NCBI RefSeq assembly: GCF_018614415.1
Contig: NZ_JAGGOO010000028.1
Span: forward strand, 167,722-231,721
Length of the DNA: 64,000 nucleotides
Reading direction: 5' to 3'
Origin: Streptomyces sp. ISL-12
Lineage (GTDB): Bacteria > Actinomycetota > Actinomycetes > Streptomycetales > Streptomycetaceae
Part shown: in pieces, positions 8,689-17,211 of the stretch
Layout: every line of letters begins with the position of its first letter
Position numbering within the stretch: the first letter of the stretch is position 1
Notes under the pieces: generated by a model
Told to the model about the DNA's origin: nothing
The model's input: only the letters and a program-made list of their open reading frames with translations
Database searches by the model: none
Translations under genes and position numbers: made by a program

Positions 8689-9927
8689 TCAGCGCGCCGC
8701 CGCCCGCCCGGCGGCAGCGGGCCCCGGGCCGTCGGCGGAAGGGTCCTGCCCGTGCCGGGCCGCGACGCGGCCGACGGCCTTCCGCACCGGCCGGGACTGC
8801 AACTGCCGGATGATCCAGGCGTTGACGCGGATACCGCGCTCCGTGACCGGCGCCGCCTGCCGCACCCGGCCCGGGAACAGCCGCTGCGCGGCGCGGGTAC
8901 GGGGCCGCATCGACCGTTCGAACGCCGCGAGGGCGTCGGACAGCCGGTCCGGGTGCTCGCTCACCGCCGCCGAGCCGAGGGCGTCGGCCAGTTCGGCGGC
9001 GCCGCGCAGGGCGAGGGCCGTACCGAGCCCGCTCAGCGGGCTGGCGCACCAGGCGCTGTCGCCGAGCAGGACGACCCGGCCGTCGTACCACCTCGGCACC
9101 TGGATCTGGTCGAAGGTGTCGAGGGCGAAGTCGGGCGCGACGCGTGCGGCGGCGAGGAACTCCGCCGTACGCCAGCCCGCGTCCGCGAAGACCTCGTCGA
9201 GCAGGGCGAACCGGGCGGCCCGGTCGTGCCGCGGCGGCAGCTCGACGGCGGCGAAGGTCAACCCCACCTCCTGCGTGCCCGGATGACCGGGCCGCGCCTC
9301 CACGGACCGTCGGCCGGGCGCGTTGTGGGTCAGGAACCAGCCGTCGAGACCGGGCGTGGCCGGTGTCTCGGTGAGGGTGAACCAGGCGTGCGCGAGGCCG
9401 AGCGGGCGACGGAAGGACGCCTCGGGGCCGAAGCGCAGCCGCCTGACCCGTGAGTGCGCGCCGTCCGCGCCGACGACGAGGTCGAACTCCTCGGGCGGTG
9501 CGCCGCGGAAGTGCGCGAGCACCCCGTCCGGGGTGTCCGTGAGCTCCTCGACGGTCTCGCCGAAGCGGTGCGTGACGGTGGGGCCGGCCGCGTCGTGCAG
9601 CGCCCGGGCGAGGTCCTCGCGCAGGAGTTCCTCCTTCGACACGTACCCGTTCCCGTCGAACGCCTCGACCGGCATGGTGGCCAGGGGACGGCCGGTGCGG
9701 TCGATCCACGCGGCGCCGCGCTGCGGGACGAGCCGGCCGAGCACCTCGTCCAGCAGGCCGAGCCGCTCCAGGACGTCACGGCTGTCCCCGCGCAGGTCGA
9801 CGGTCTGCCCGCCGGTGCGCAGGTCCGGCGCGATCTCCACCACCGTGACCTCCCAGCCGGCCCTGCCCAGCAGAAGCGCGAGGGTGTCACCGGCGATACC
9901 GGCCCCGACCACCAGAACACGTGCCAT
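8689..9927 (-). CDS. FAD-dependent monooxygenase (aromatic hydroxylase-like)
   Basis: 412 aa. The N-terminus MARVLVVGAGIAGDTLALLL is the GxGxxG ADP-binding motif. VVGADGAHSRVRRL is the DG motif, and RVVLLGDSAWCASPLSGLG is the GD/FAD-ribityl motif of group A flavoprotein hydroxylases. Such enzymes hydroxylate aromatic or polyketide substrates using NAD(P)H and oxygen. The frame is open far upstream, but the ATG at 9927 is the true N-terminus because the Rossmann motif begins there and AAGGA precedes it. It is divergent from a TetR gene, a common drug- or metabolite-inducible pair. The substrate is unknown. Confidence 0.88.
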   Translation of the reverse strand: MARVLVVGAGIAGDTLALLLGRAGWEVTVVEIAPDLRTGGQTVDLRGDSRDVLERLGLLDEVLGRLVPQRGAAWIDRTGRPLATMPVEAFDGNGYVSKEELLREDLARALHDAAGPTVTHRFGETVEELTDTPDGVLAHFRGAPPEEFDLVVGADGAHSRVRRLRFGPEASFRRPLGLAHAWFTLTETPATPGLDGWFLTHNAPGRRSVEARPGHPGTQEVGLTFAAVELPPRHDRAARFALLDEVFADAGWRTAEFLAAARVAPDFALDTFDQIQVPRWYDGRVVLLGDSAWCASPLSGLGTALALRGAAELADALGSAAVSEHPDRLSDALAAFERSMRPRTRAAQRLFPGRVRQAAPVTERGIRVNAWIIRQLQSRPVRKAVGRVAARHGQDPSADGPGPAAAGRAAAR

Positions 9928-9980
9928 GTCCGTTCCTTCCCCACCACTGACCCACTGACTGACGCACTGACGCGAAAGTC

Positions 9981-10019
9981 TCGCGTTAGACGCTACACCC
10001 GTCCGGCTGCCTAACGCGA
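9981..10019. promoter_or_regulatory. Inverted repeat between monooxygenase and TetR genes (candidate TetR operator)
   Basis: TCGCGTTAG (9981-9989) and CTAACGCGA (10011-10019) form a perfect 9-bp inverted repeat with a 21-base spacer. Each arm may be part of one operator half or of two copies of one site. It lies in the divergent promoter region, where a TetR repressor would control both genes. Confidence 0.55.
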
Positions 10020-10042
10020 CTTGCTCGCGATAGGCTGGTGTC

Positions 10043-10639
10043 ATGACACAGGCAGTGGGAGTGACCCGTCCCGGAGGCAGATCGGCCAGGACGCGCGCGG
10101 CGGTGCACGCCGCCGTGCGGTCGCTGCTGGACGAGTCGGCGGACGGCACGGTGACGGTCGCGGAGGTCGCCCAGCGGTCCGGCGTGCACACCGCCACGAT
10201 CTACCGGCGCTGGCGCGGACCCGAGGGCCTGGTCCTGGACACCCTGTTCGAGGAGCTGAGCCGCCGCTCGCCCCTGCCGGTCACCGGGGACCTGCGCGGC
10301 GACCTGCTCACGTACACGCGCCGGATGCTGGCGGACCTTCAGGCTCCCGCCAACCGGGTCTTCGTCAGGGCGATCGCCGCCGCGGCCCGCACCGACGGCC
10401 TCACCGGCCTGGCCGACTTCGCCGAGCCCCGCGTACGCCAGGTCGAGGCGGTCCTCGCCGCGAGCGGCACCACCGAGATCGGCTTCCTCGACATCGGAGA
10501 ACTGATCCTGGCCCCGGCCTATGCGCACGCCCTGCTGGGCGAGCCGCTCACTCCGGACGCGGACGCCGAACGCCTGGTGGAGAACGTTCTCGCCGTACTG
10601 GCCCACCGCCGGTCGCGCGCCTCGTCCGCGCCGGACTGA
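10043..10639 (+). CDS. TetR/AcrR-family regulator
   Basis: 198 aa. The helix-turn-helix is at residues ~35-55 (VTVAEVAQRSGVHTATIYRRW), typical of TetR proteins. The C-terminal part is a ligand-binding helical domain with no close named family visible (TetR_C-like LTGLADFAEPRVRQVEAVLA). It probably represses the divergent FAD monooxygenase gene and itself through the inverted repeat between them. The inducer is unknown. The start ATG lies just after a TAGGCT-like -10 element, so the transcript may have a very short leader. Confidence 0.88.
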   Translation: MTQAVGVTRPGGRSARTRAAVHAAVRSLLDESADGTVTVAEVAQRSGVHTATIYRRWRGPEGLVLDTLFEELSRRSPLPVTGDLRGDLLTYTRRMLADLQAPANRVFVRAIAAAARTDGLTGLADFAEPRVRQVEAVLAASGTTEIGFLDIGELILAPAYAHALLGEPLTPDADAERLVENVLAVLAHRRSRASSAPD

Positions 10640-10680
10640 TCGCGTCCGGCTAAAGGCCGTCCTGGTGTCGTAGGGCCCGG

Positions 10681-11441
10681 CTACCGTTTCCGGGCCACTC
10701 CGGCGTAGATCGCGCTGGTGCACCCCTCTTCCCGGCCGGGCATCGGTTCGCCCAGCTCCGGGTGCCACTCCTCGGCGAGCACCACGCCCGGCTCGACGAG
10801 TTCCAGCCCCTCGCAGAAGCGGGTGAACGCGGCGCGGCTGCGCGGCGCCAGGGTGAACCCGCCGGCCTTGTACCTGCTGTCGGCCCCCCGGGCGACCTCC
10901 GCCGAGTGGAAGTCGGTGGTGACGTGCGAGAGGGTGATGTGACTTCCCGGCGCCAGGACCTCCTTCAGCCGGTCCACCACCGTGTGGGCCCCGTCCTCGT
11001 CGCCGAGGAAGTGCAGCAGCGCGATCATCGACAGGGCCACCGGCCGGCCGAAGTCCAGCGTCTCCCCGGCCCGCGGGAGGATCAGCTCCGTGCCGCGGGC
11101 GTCGGCCTGCACGTAGTCGAGCGCCCTCTCGGCGCTGCCGCGCAACAGCGCCTCCGCGTGTGCCACCTGGTGCAGTTGGGCTCGGTCGGTATCCCCGTGC
11201 CGATGTCGAGGAACTGCCTGACCCCCTGCGCCGCCGCCCAGCGGGTGGCCCGCTGCGTGAAGGCCCGGTTGACCCGTGTGATCAAGGGGATGTTCGGCTC
11301 CAGGGCCATCAGCTGCCGGCCCATCGCCTCGTCGACCGGGTAGTTGTCCTTGCCGCCCAGGAACCAGTCGTACATGCGCGCGGGGTGCGGTCTGCCGTTG
11401 TCGATCCGTGAGGTCTTCGGCGAGTCGTCCAGTGCGGACAT
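10681..11441 (-). pseudogene. Broken SAM-dependent methyltransferase (Methyltransf_19/DUF574 family)
   Basis: The 5' part (ATG at 11441, AGGAG upstream) reads MSALDDSPKTSRIDNGRPHP ... RQFLDIGTGIPTEPN, the family N-terminus and SAM motif I. At about 11175 the frame is lost. The family sequence resumes one frame over as LHQVAHAEALLRG ... DYVQADARG and runs to 10681. Besides the single-base shift, about 20 codons are missing between LHQVA and HAEALL. This segment normally carries the second SAM-binding motif (VVYVDNDP-like). Both defects should abolish activity, so this looks like a real pseudogene, although the one-base shift could be a sequencing error. Confidence 0.8.
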
Positions 11442-11539
11442 CGTGAACTCCTGGGACACGCGACGCGGAGGGTCCTCAACAAGGCGTAGCCCTGGGAGAG
11501 TTGGCGTTTGGGCGTGGGGAATCGGTGCGCGTGTTCCGG

Positions 11540-12376
11540 TCACGGCCGCGCGCCGCCGCCGGCCCGGCTCGTGGTGAACCGGGAGGGCGGCGTGCCGAAG
11601 GTGCGCGTGAACGCTGCCGTGAACGCGGCGGGGGAGGAGTAGCCGAGGCGGCCGGTGACCTCGCTGACCGACGCCGCGCGCAGCAGCGGAACGGCGGCGA
11701 GCAACCGGGCGCGGGACCGCCACACGGCGGGGCTGACGCCGGTCTCCGAGCGGAAGCGCCGGGTGAAGGCTCGCTCGCTCATGGCCACCCGCGCCGCCCA
11801 CGCGGCGTTGCCGATCCCCGTGTCCGGGGCGTCCAGGTACGTACGGCACAGCGCGGCCAGGTCCGGGGAGACGGGGACCGGGACGTGGAACGGGAGCGGA
11901 GTGAGGGCGGCGATCTCGTGCAGGAGGAGCGCGGCGATGGTCCCCGCCCGCCCCGCCATGCCGTAGTCGGGCTCGAACTCGGCACTGGCCAGCAGCAGTT
12001 CGCGCAGCAGGGGCGGTACGTCCACGACCGTGCAGGCCATCGGCCACCAGGGGACGGCGCCCGCTTCGACGTACAGGCTCCGGGTGCTCACGCCCAGCAT
12101 GCGCACGCGGTGCCGGGTGGCGGGCGGGATCAGGACCGCGCGGTCGGGCGGCACCGTCCAGGTGCCCTCGGCGGTGTCGACGACCATGACGCCGGTGGCG
12201 CCGTGCAGGAACTGCGCCCGCCGGTGCCCGTGCCAGTCCAGCAGGTGGCCGGGCGGGTAGTCGGTGGCGATCGGCAGGACGGCCCGGTCGATGTGGTCGA
12301 CGTCGGCCAGGGGGACGTTTCTCACCCCCGCCACGGTACAGGCCGAGACGCGAAGGAAACGCGCCGACCTTCGCAT
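11540..12376 (-). CDS. AraC-family regulator with N-terminal cupin
   Basis: Up to 278 aa. An N-terminal cupin-like sensor (DWHGHRRAQFLHGATGVMVV) is followed by two C-terminal helix-turn-helix units; the first is IGNAAWAARVAMSERAFTRRF and the second includes SEVTGRLGYSSPAAFTAAF. The ATG at 12376 has no clear ribosome site. A GTG at 12325 (VRNVPLADVDH) fits the start of homologs and is a serious alternative. It is divergent from the TauE-type permease and may regulate it. The ligand is unknown. Confidence 0.85.
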   Translation of the reverse strand: MRRSARFLRVSACTVAGVRNVPLADVDHIDRAVLPIATDYPPGHLLDWHGHRRAQFLHGATGVMVVDTAEGTWTVPPDRAVLIPPATRHRVRMLGVSTRSLYVEAGAVPWWPMACTVVDVPPLLRELLLASAEFEPDYGMAGRAGTIAALLLHEIAALTPLPFHVPVPVSPDLAALCRTYLDAPDTGIGNAAWAARVAMSERAFTRRFRSETGVSPAVWRSRARLLAAVPLLRAASVSEVTGRLGYSSPAAFTAAFTRTFGTPPSRFTTSRAGGGARP

Positions 12377-12411
12377 GCGGGACGGCCGGGAGACCTGGTG
12401 AGGTAGGTCCC

Positions 12412-13215
12412 ATGAGTCTTGTGGCGTTGGCCGGAATCGGAGTCCTCACCGGGCTGACCACGGTGTTGTTCGGGTTCGGCGGCGGGTTCGTCGCGGTGCC
12501 GGTCGTGGTGTGGGCCGACGCCGCGCTGGGCGCGGACGCGATGCGGGTGGCGACGGCCACCTCCGCCCTGGTGATGGTGGTGAACGCCGGGTTCGCGACG
12601 GCCGTCACCCCGCGGCGGGTGCTCGCGGCCCTGCGCGGCAGCGGCGTCCTGCTGCTCCTGCTCGCCGCCGGTGGCGCGGCCGGCGCGCTCGCCGGCCGGG
12701 TCGCCCCGCCCGGCCCGGCCCGGTGGGCGTTCGTCGGCTACGTCGCCCTGACCGTCGTGGACCTGCTGCTGCGCCCCGGTTTCCTGCGCCCGCGCGCGGA
12801 GCACGGGGACACGTCCGGCGGACCGCGTCCGCTGCCGCCCCTGCTCGGCGCCCCGGTCGGAGCGGTCGCCGCCCTCCTCGGCGTGGGCGGCAGCGTGCTG
12901 ACCGTCCCCGCGATGCGCCGGGCCGGGCACCCCATGCGGGTGGCGACCGCGCTGGCCAATCCGCTCACCTTCGCCATCGCGCTCCCGGCGACCGCGGTGT
13001 CCCTGTCCGGTACCGCGCTCACGGCGGTCCCGGACACGCACCATCGCCTGGTCGGCCTGGTCGCCCCCGTGGCCGCCGCGGCGCTGCTGCTCGGCGCGCT
13101 GCCGGTGATCGTCGTCCTGCGGCGGCGCCCGCCACGGATCCCGGACCGGGTCCACTCCTGGGCGTACATCGGCCTGCTCGCCCTGGTGGCGGTCGCGATG
13201 CTGCCGCTGGGCTGA
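12412..13215 (+). CDS. TauE/SafE-family membrane permease
   Basis: 267 aa of mostly hydrophobic sequence with about eight membrane spans and the twofold repeat typical of TauE/SafE. The half-motifs are visible as FGFGGGFVAVPVVVW near the start and LLGVGGSVLTVPAM in the middle. Members export sulfite, sulfoacetate or other small organosulfur or carboxylate anions; the substrate here cannot be told. It is divergent from an AraC regulator. Its 3' end is convergent with gap, and a hairpin terminator lies between. Confidence 0.88.
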   Translation: MSLVALAGIGVLTGLTTVLFGFGGGFVAVPVVVWADAALGADAMRVATATSALVMVVNAGFATAVTPRRVLAALRGSGVLLLLLAAGGAAGALAGRVAPPGPARWAFVGYVALTVVDLLLRPGFLRPRAEHGDTSGGPRPLPPLLGAPVGAVAALLGVGGSVLTVPAMRRAGHPMRVATALANPLTFAIALPATAVSLSGTALTAVPDTHHRLVGLVAPVAAAALLLGALPVIVVLRRRPPRIPDRVHSWAYIGLLALVAVAMLPLG

Positions 13216-13303
13216 GGGCCGGCCCCACGCCGCCCGCACCCCTCCGACAGTGCCTTTCGGGCCGGTGGCGCGGTCCCGCGTCCGCCGCGCCGCCGAAAAC
13301 CGA

Positions 13304-13339
13304 GAACCCGGCCTGCCCGCCCAGGGCATCACCGGGTTC
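13304..13339. terminator. Hairpin between convergent TauE and gap genes
   Basis: GAACCCGG (13304-13311) pairs with CCGGGTTC (13332-13339) across a 20-base loop and is followed by TTCTTC on the plus strand. The position between two converging genes suggests a bidirectional terminator. Confidence 0.55.
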
Positions 13340-13390
13340 TTCTTCAGCCGGCCGCGCCGGCCGTGCCCGCCGCTGCGGCAGGAGGAGGGG

Positions 13391-14389
13391 TCAGCCGCGG
13401 GCGAGGAGCTCCAGCGTGTCGATCACACGGTTGGAGAAGCCCCACTCGTTGTCGTACCAGGCGACCACCTTGATGTGCCGGCCGTCGACCCGGGTGAGCG
13501 CCGAGTCGAAGATCGACGAGGCCGGGTTGCCGGTGATGTCGGAGGAGACCAGCGCCTCCTCCGAGTACTCCAGGACACCGGCGAGCGGGCCCTCGGCGGC
13601 GGTGCGGTACGCCGCCAGCACCTCGTCGCGGGTCACGTCGCGGGCGACGGTCGTGTTGAGTTCGACGATCGAGCCCACCGGCACCGGCACCCGGATCGAG
13701 TCGCCGGACAGCTTGCCGTCCAGGCCCGGCAGGACCAGGCCGATCGCCTTCGCGGCGCCCGTGGTGGTCGGCACGATGTTGACGGCGGCGGCGCGGGCCC
13801 GGCGGGCGTCGCGGTGCGGGCCGTCCTGGAGGTTCTGCTCCTGGGTGTAGGCGTGCACCGTCGTCATGAACCCGTGCTCGATGCCGGCCAGGTCGTCCAG
13901 GACCTTGGCCAGCGGCGCCAGCGCGTTGGTCGTGCAGGAGGCGTTGGAGACGATCGTGTGCAGTTCCGCGTCGTAGGCGTCGGTGTTGACGCCGTAGGCC
14001 AGGGTGACGTCGGCGCCGTCCGACGGGGCGCTGACGAGCACCTTCCGCGCGCCCGCGTCGAGGTGGGCGCGGGCGGCCTTGGCGGAGGTGAAGCGGCCGG
14101 TCGCCTCCAGGACGATGTCGACGCCGAGTTCGGCCCAGGGCAGCCGGGCCGGCTCCCGCTCGGCGAGCACCTTGATCCGCCGGCCGTCGACCACCAGGGT
14201 GTCCCCGTCGACGGTCACCGGCCGGCCGAGGCGGCCGGCCGTCGAGTCGTAGGCGAGCAGGCGGGCCAGACCGGCGGGCTCCGTGAGGTCGTTGACGGCG
14301 ACGACCTCCAGCGAGCTGTCGCGCTCCAGCAGCGCGCGCAGCACATTGCGTCCGATGCGGCCGAATCCGTTGATGGCGATGCGGGTCAT
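13391..14389 (-). CDS. gap: Glyceraldehyde-3-phosphate dehydrogenase, type I
   Basis: 332 aa, the usual length. It oxidises glyceraldehyde-3-phosphate with NAD(P) and phosphate to 1,3-bisphosphoglycerate in glycolysis. MTRIAINGFGRIGRNVLRAL is the nucleotide-binding start; SNASCTTNALAPL holds the catalytic Cys; YDNEWGFSNRVIDTL is the C-terminal signature. The ATG at 14389 starts at the conserved N-terminus with AAGGGA upstream, so the longer open frame is not used. It sits alone downstream of a GlxA-type regulator. Streptomyces usually has several gap copies, and this one lacks the pgk-tpi neighbours of the glycolytic operon, so it may be a condition-specific paralog. Confidence 0.95.
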   Translation of the reverse strand: MTRIAINGFGRIGRNVLRALLERDSSLEVVAVNDLTEPAGLARLLAYDSTAGRLGRPVTVDGDTLVVDGRRIKVLAEREPARLPWAELGVDIVLEATGRFTSAKAARAHLDAGARKVLVSAPSDGADVTLAYGVNTDAYDAELHTIVSNASCTTNALAPLAKVLDDLAGIEHGFMTTVHAYTQEQNLQDGPHRDARRARAAAVNIVPTTTGAAKAIGLVLPGLDGKLSGDSIRVPVPVGSIVELNTTVARDVTRDEVLAAYRTAAEGPLAGVLEYSEEALVSSDITGNPASSIFDSALTRVDGRHIKVVAWYDNEWGFSNRVIDTLELLARG

Positions 14390-14524
14390 GAAGGGTGTCC
14401 CTTTCCGTCGGTTCGCCACCAGGTTCGCGCGGGACGCCGGTTGTCGACAGCGGCGCGGGAGCCAGGGTTCGAAAGTATCGCGCCACCCCTCGCGCCACCC
14501 CCGCGCCACCCGCGTCCGACCGGG

Positions 14525-15481
14525 TCACTCGCCCCTGGTGAAGGTGCGCCGGTACTCGCTGGGCGTGGTGCCCAGGACCCGCTGGAAGTGCAGCCGCAGA
14601 TTGGTGCCGGTGCCCAGTCCGACGTCGGCCGCGATCTGCTCGACGCTGCGCTGGGAGCGCTCCAGCAGCTCACGGGCCAGGTCGAGGCGGGCCCGCATCA
14701 CCCACTGCATCGGCGTGTACCCGGTGTCCTCGGCGAAGCGCCGGGAGAACGTGCGCGGCGACACCGCCGCGTGCCGGGCGAGTGTCTCCAGGGTGAGGGG
14801 CTCGCCGAGCCGGTGCAGCGCCCACTCCCGGGTGGCGGCGAACCGCTCGCCGAGCGGCTCGGGCACACTGCGCGGCACGTACTGCGCCTGCCCGCCGCTG
14901 CGGTAGGGGGCCGCCACCAGCCGCCGGGCCGCGTGGTTGGACGCGGCGACCCCGAGGTCGCCGCGGAGTATGTGCAGGCACAGGTCGATCCCGGAGGCGG
15001 CGCCCGCCGACGTCAGCACGCTGCCCTCGTCGACGAAGAGGACGTTCTCGTCGACCCGGACCCGCGGGTATCTGGCCGCCAGCGCCCGCGCGTAGTGCCA
15101 GTGGGTGGTGGCACGCCTGCCGTCCAGCAGCTCGGTGGCGGCGAGGGCGAAGGCGCCCGTGGAGATGGCGGCGAGCCGCGCGCCCCGCTCGTGCGCCGCG
15201 ACCAGCGCCTCGACGACCGCCTCCGGCGGGTCCTCCCGGTCCGGGAACCGGTACCCGGGGACGAAGACGGTCTCCGCCCAGGCGAGCGCGTCGAGGCCGT
15301 CGGCGACGTGGTACGACAGTCCCTCGCCGCCGGAGACGAGACCGGGCCGCGCACCGCACACCCGTACCTCGTACGGCATGCTCGCGCGGGTCGCGAACAC
15401 CTGGGCGGGGATGCCGACGTCGAGCGGCTTCGCGCCCTCCAGGACCAGGACGGCCACGCGGCGCAGACGGGAAGCTGACAC
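14525..15481 (-). CDS. GlxA-family AraC regulator with DJ-1/PfpI domain
   Basis: 318 aa. Residues ~8-180 are a DJ-1/PfpI-like domain (RRVAVLVLEGAKPLDVGIPA) and the C-terminal ~100 residues are an AraC DNA-binding domain with two helix-turn-helices (LETLARHAAVSPRTFSRRF; VEQIAADVGLGTGTNLRLHF). In related domains the nucleophile elbow reads CTGAF; here it is AISTGAF, with Ser in place of Cys, so the domain is probably a sensor without catalysis. The GTG start at 15481 follows the vdcD stop by nine bases with no ribosome site. A CATAAT -10 (15495-15490) suggests a leaderless transcript. The target may be gap or vdc. Confidence 0.88.
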   Translation of the reverse strand: MSASRLRRVAVLVLEGAKPLDVGIPAQVFATRASMPYEVRVCGARPGLVSGGEGLSYHVADGLDALAWAETVFVPGYRFPDREDPPEAVVEALVAAHERGARLAAISTGAFALAATELLDGRRATTHWHYARALAARYPRVRVDENVLFVDEGSVLTSAGAASGIDLCLHILRGDLGVAASNHAARRLVAAPYRSGGQAQYVPRSVPEPLGERFAATREWALHRLGEPLTLETLARHAAVSPRTFSRRFAEDTGYTPMQWVMRARLDLARELLERSQRSVEQIAADVGLGTGTNLRLHFQRVLGTTPSEYRRTFTRGE

Positions 15482-15490
15482 GGGAACAGA

Positions 15491-15727
15491 TTATGCGGAC
15501 CCGAGCAGCGGCGGGACGGCCGGCACCTCCGACGCCGAGGCGATGTCCTCGGCGGTCAGCCGGAACCGCTCGGGGTAGGCGTCGCGGCTGGTACGGCGGG
15601 CGGGTTCGGTGGTGCGCCACATGTACAGGCAGCGGGCGCACTGGAGCACCTGCCAGACACCGGGCACGGGGGAGTGGGCGACGGTACGCACGGTCCGGTC
15701 GGCGCAGCGGGGGCAGAGGTCGGACAT
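15491..15727 (-). CDS. vdcD: Non-oxidative hydroxyarylic acid decarboxylase subunit D
   Basis: 78 aa with a small zinc-ribbon pattern: CPRC at residues ~5-8 and CARC at ~30-33, followed by LYMWRTTEPARR. This matches the VdcD/BsdD small subunit encoded with UbiD and UbiX homologs in vanillate/hydroxybenzoate decarboxylase operons. Its exact role (assembly or stability of the C subunit) is not settled in the literature. It follows vdcC by 28 bases in the order B-C-D, the arrangement described for Streptomyces sp. D7. Confidence 0.88.
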   Translation of the reverse strand: MSDLCPRCADRTVRTVAHSPVPGVWQVLQCARCLYMWRTTEPARRTSRDAYPERFRLTAEDIASASEVPAVPPLLGSA

Positions 15728-15755
15728 CAGAGGGTGTTCCTTTCCAGGGAGTCGC

Positions 15756-17180
15756 TCAGCGGGTGGCGAGCAGGGTGCGCAGCCGCGCGGTCCACTCGGC
15801 GGTCTCGGGCAGGTCCTTGACGGGCGTGCTGAAGTTGCCGCGTACGTCGGGGGCGACCGGGGTCGTCGCGTCGATGATCATCTTGCTGGTGACACCGGCC
15901 GGCTGGGAGGCGGGGGCCAGCTCCACCACCGACAGGTTCGGCAGGACGAGGACGTCCTCCTTCGGGTTCACCTTGGCCGACTGGGCCCACATCACCTGCG
16001 GCAGGTCGAACGGGTCGACGTCCTCGTCGACGAGGATGACCTGGGAGACGTAACCGAGGCCGTGCGGTGTGGTCATGGCGCGCATGCCGACCGCCTTGGC
16101 GAAACCGCCGTACCGCTTGGCCGTGGAGATGATCACCAGCAGTCCGTGGGTGTACATGGCGTTGACCGCGCGCACCTCCGGGAACTCGGCGCGCAACTGC
16201 TTCAGCAGCGGCACGCTGGTGTTGGGGCCGACGAGGTAGTCGCACTCGGTCCAGGGCATGCCCAGGTAGAGGGACTCGAAGACGGGCCGGGTGCGGTACG
16301 AGATCCGCTCGATCCGGATGACGGGCATGCGCCGGCCGCCCGAGTAGTGCCCGGTGAACTCGCCGAAGGGGCCCTCGATCTGCCGTACCCGGGACTCGAC
16401 GACGCCCTCGATCACGACCTCGGAGCCCCAGGGGACGTCCAGGCCGGTGTGCGGGGCGGTGGCGATGGGCATCGGCGCGCCGCGCAGGGCGCCGGCCATC
16501 TCGTACTCGGACTGGTCGTAGCGCAGCGGCATGCCGGCGACGATCGGGATCACCGGGTCGTTGCCGAGGGTGATCGCGACCGGGAGGTCCTCGCCGCGCT
16601 CCTCGGCGGTGCGCAGGTGCTGGGCGATGTCGTGCACGGGCACCGGCTGGAGCGCGAGCCGGTCGCGGCCGATGACCTCCATGCGGTACGTGCCCAGGTT
16701 CTGCTTGCCGAAGTGGTCCGGGTCGGCGGGGTCCCGGGAGACCACGGCGGCCTTGTCGAGGTAGAAGCCGCCGTCGCCGTCGTTGAGGCGGAACAGCGGC
16801 AGTACGTCGAACAGGTCGACGTCGTCACCGGTGACGGTGTTCTCCATCCAGGGCGCGTCCGCGCGCCGCTCCGGGGCGATCGGGAACGCGTCCCAGCGGC
16901 GGGCGAACTCCTCGACCTGCTCGCGCGGGGAGGTCTCCTTCGGCAGGCCGAGGGCGAGGGCGTGGTTGCGCCAGGAGCCGTGCACGTTCATGGCGATCCG
17001 GGCGTCGGTGAAGCCCTTGACCCGGTCGAACCACAGGGCCGGCGCCCCCTCGCCGATACGGCCCGCGGCGTTGGCCGCCGCCGCGATGTCGGGTTCCGGC
17101 AGGACCTCGTCCGTGATCCGCAGCAGCTGTCCCTCCTTCTCCAGCGTGTCGAGGAACGAGCGCAGGTCGTCGTAGGGCAT
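15756..17180 (-). CDS. vdcC: UbiD-family hydroxyarylic acid decarboxylase, subunit C
   Basis: 474 aa, the usual length. Prenylated-FMN-dependent decarboxylase predicted to convert vanillate or 4-hydroxybenzoate to guaiacol or phenol. Conserved UbiD stretches include MPYDDLRSFLDTLEKEGQLL at the start, GGFYLDKAAVVSRDP, GPFGEFTGHYSGGRRMPVI with the active-site Glu, and MWAQSAKVNPKEDVLVLPN near the end. The start has AGGAGAGA upstream. It needs the flavin prenyltransferase made by vdcB, 31 bases upstream. Substrate range cannot be read from sequence. Confidence 0.93.
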   Translation of the reverse strand: MPYDDLRSFLDTLEKEGQLLRITDEVLPEPDIAAAANAAGRIGEGAPALWFDRVKGFTDARIAMNVHGSWRNHALALGLPKETSPREQVEEFARRWDAFPIAPERRADAPWMENTVTGDDVDLFDVLPLFRLNDGDGGFYLDKAAVVSRDPADPDHFGKQNLGTYRMEVIGRDRLALQPVPVHDIAQHLRTAEERGEDLPVAITLGNDPVIPIVAGMPLRYDQSEYEMAGALRGAPMPIATAPHTGLDVPWGSEVVIEGVVESRVRQIEGPFGEFTGHYSGGRRMPVIRIERISYRTRPVFESLYLGMPWTECDYLVGPNTSVPLLKQLRAEFPEVRAVNAMYTHGLLVIISTAKRYGGFAKAVGMRAMTTPHGLGYVSQVILVDEDVDPFDLPQVMWAQSAKVNPKEDVLVLPNLSVVELAPASQPAGVTSKMIIDATTPVAPDVRGNFSTPVKDLPETAEWTARLRTLLATR

Positions 17181-17211
17181 GGGGGTTCTCTCCTCGTGTG
17201 GGGCGGTGGGG

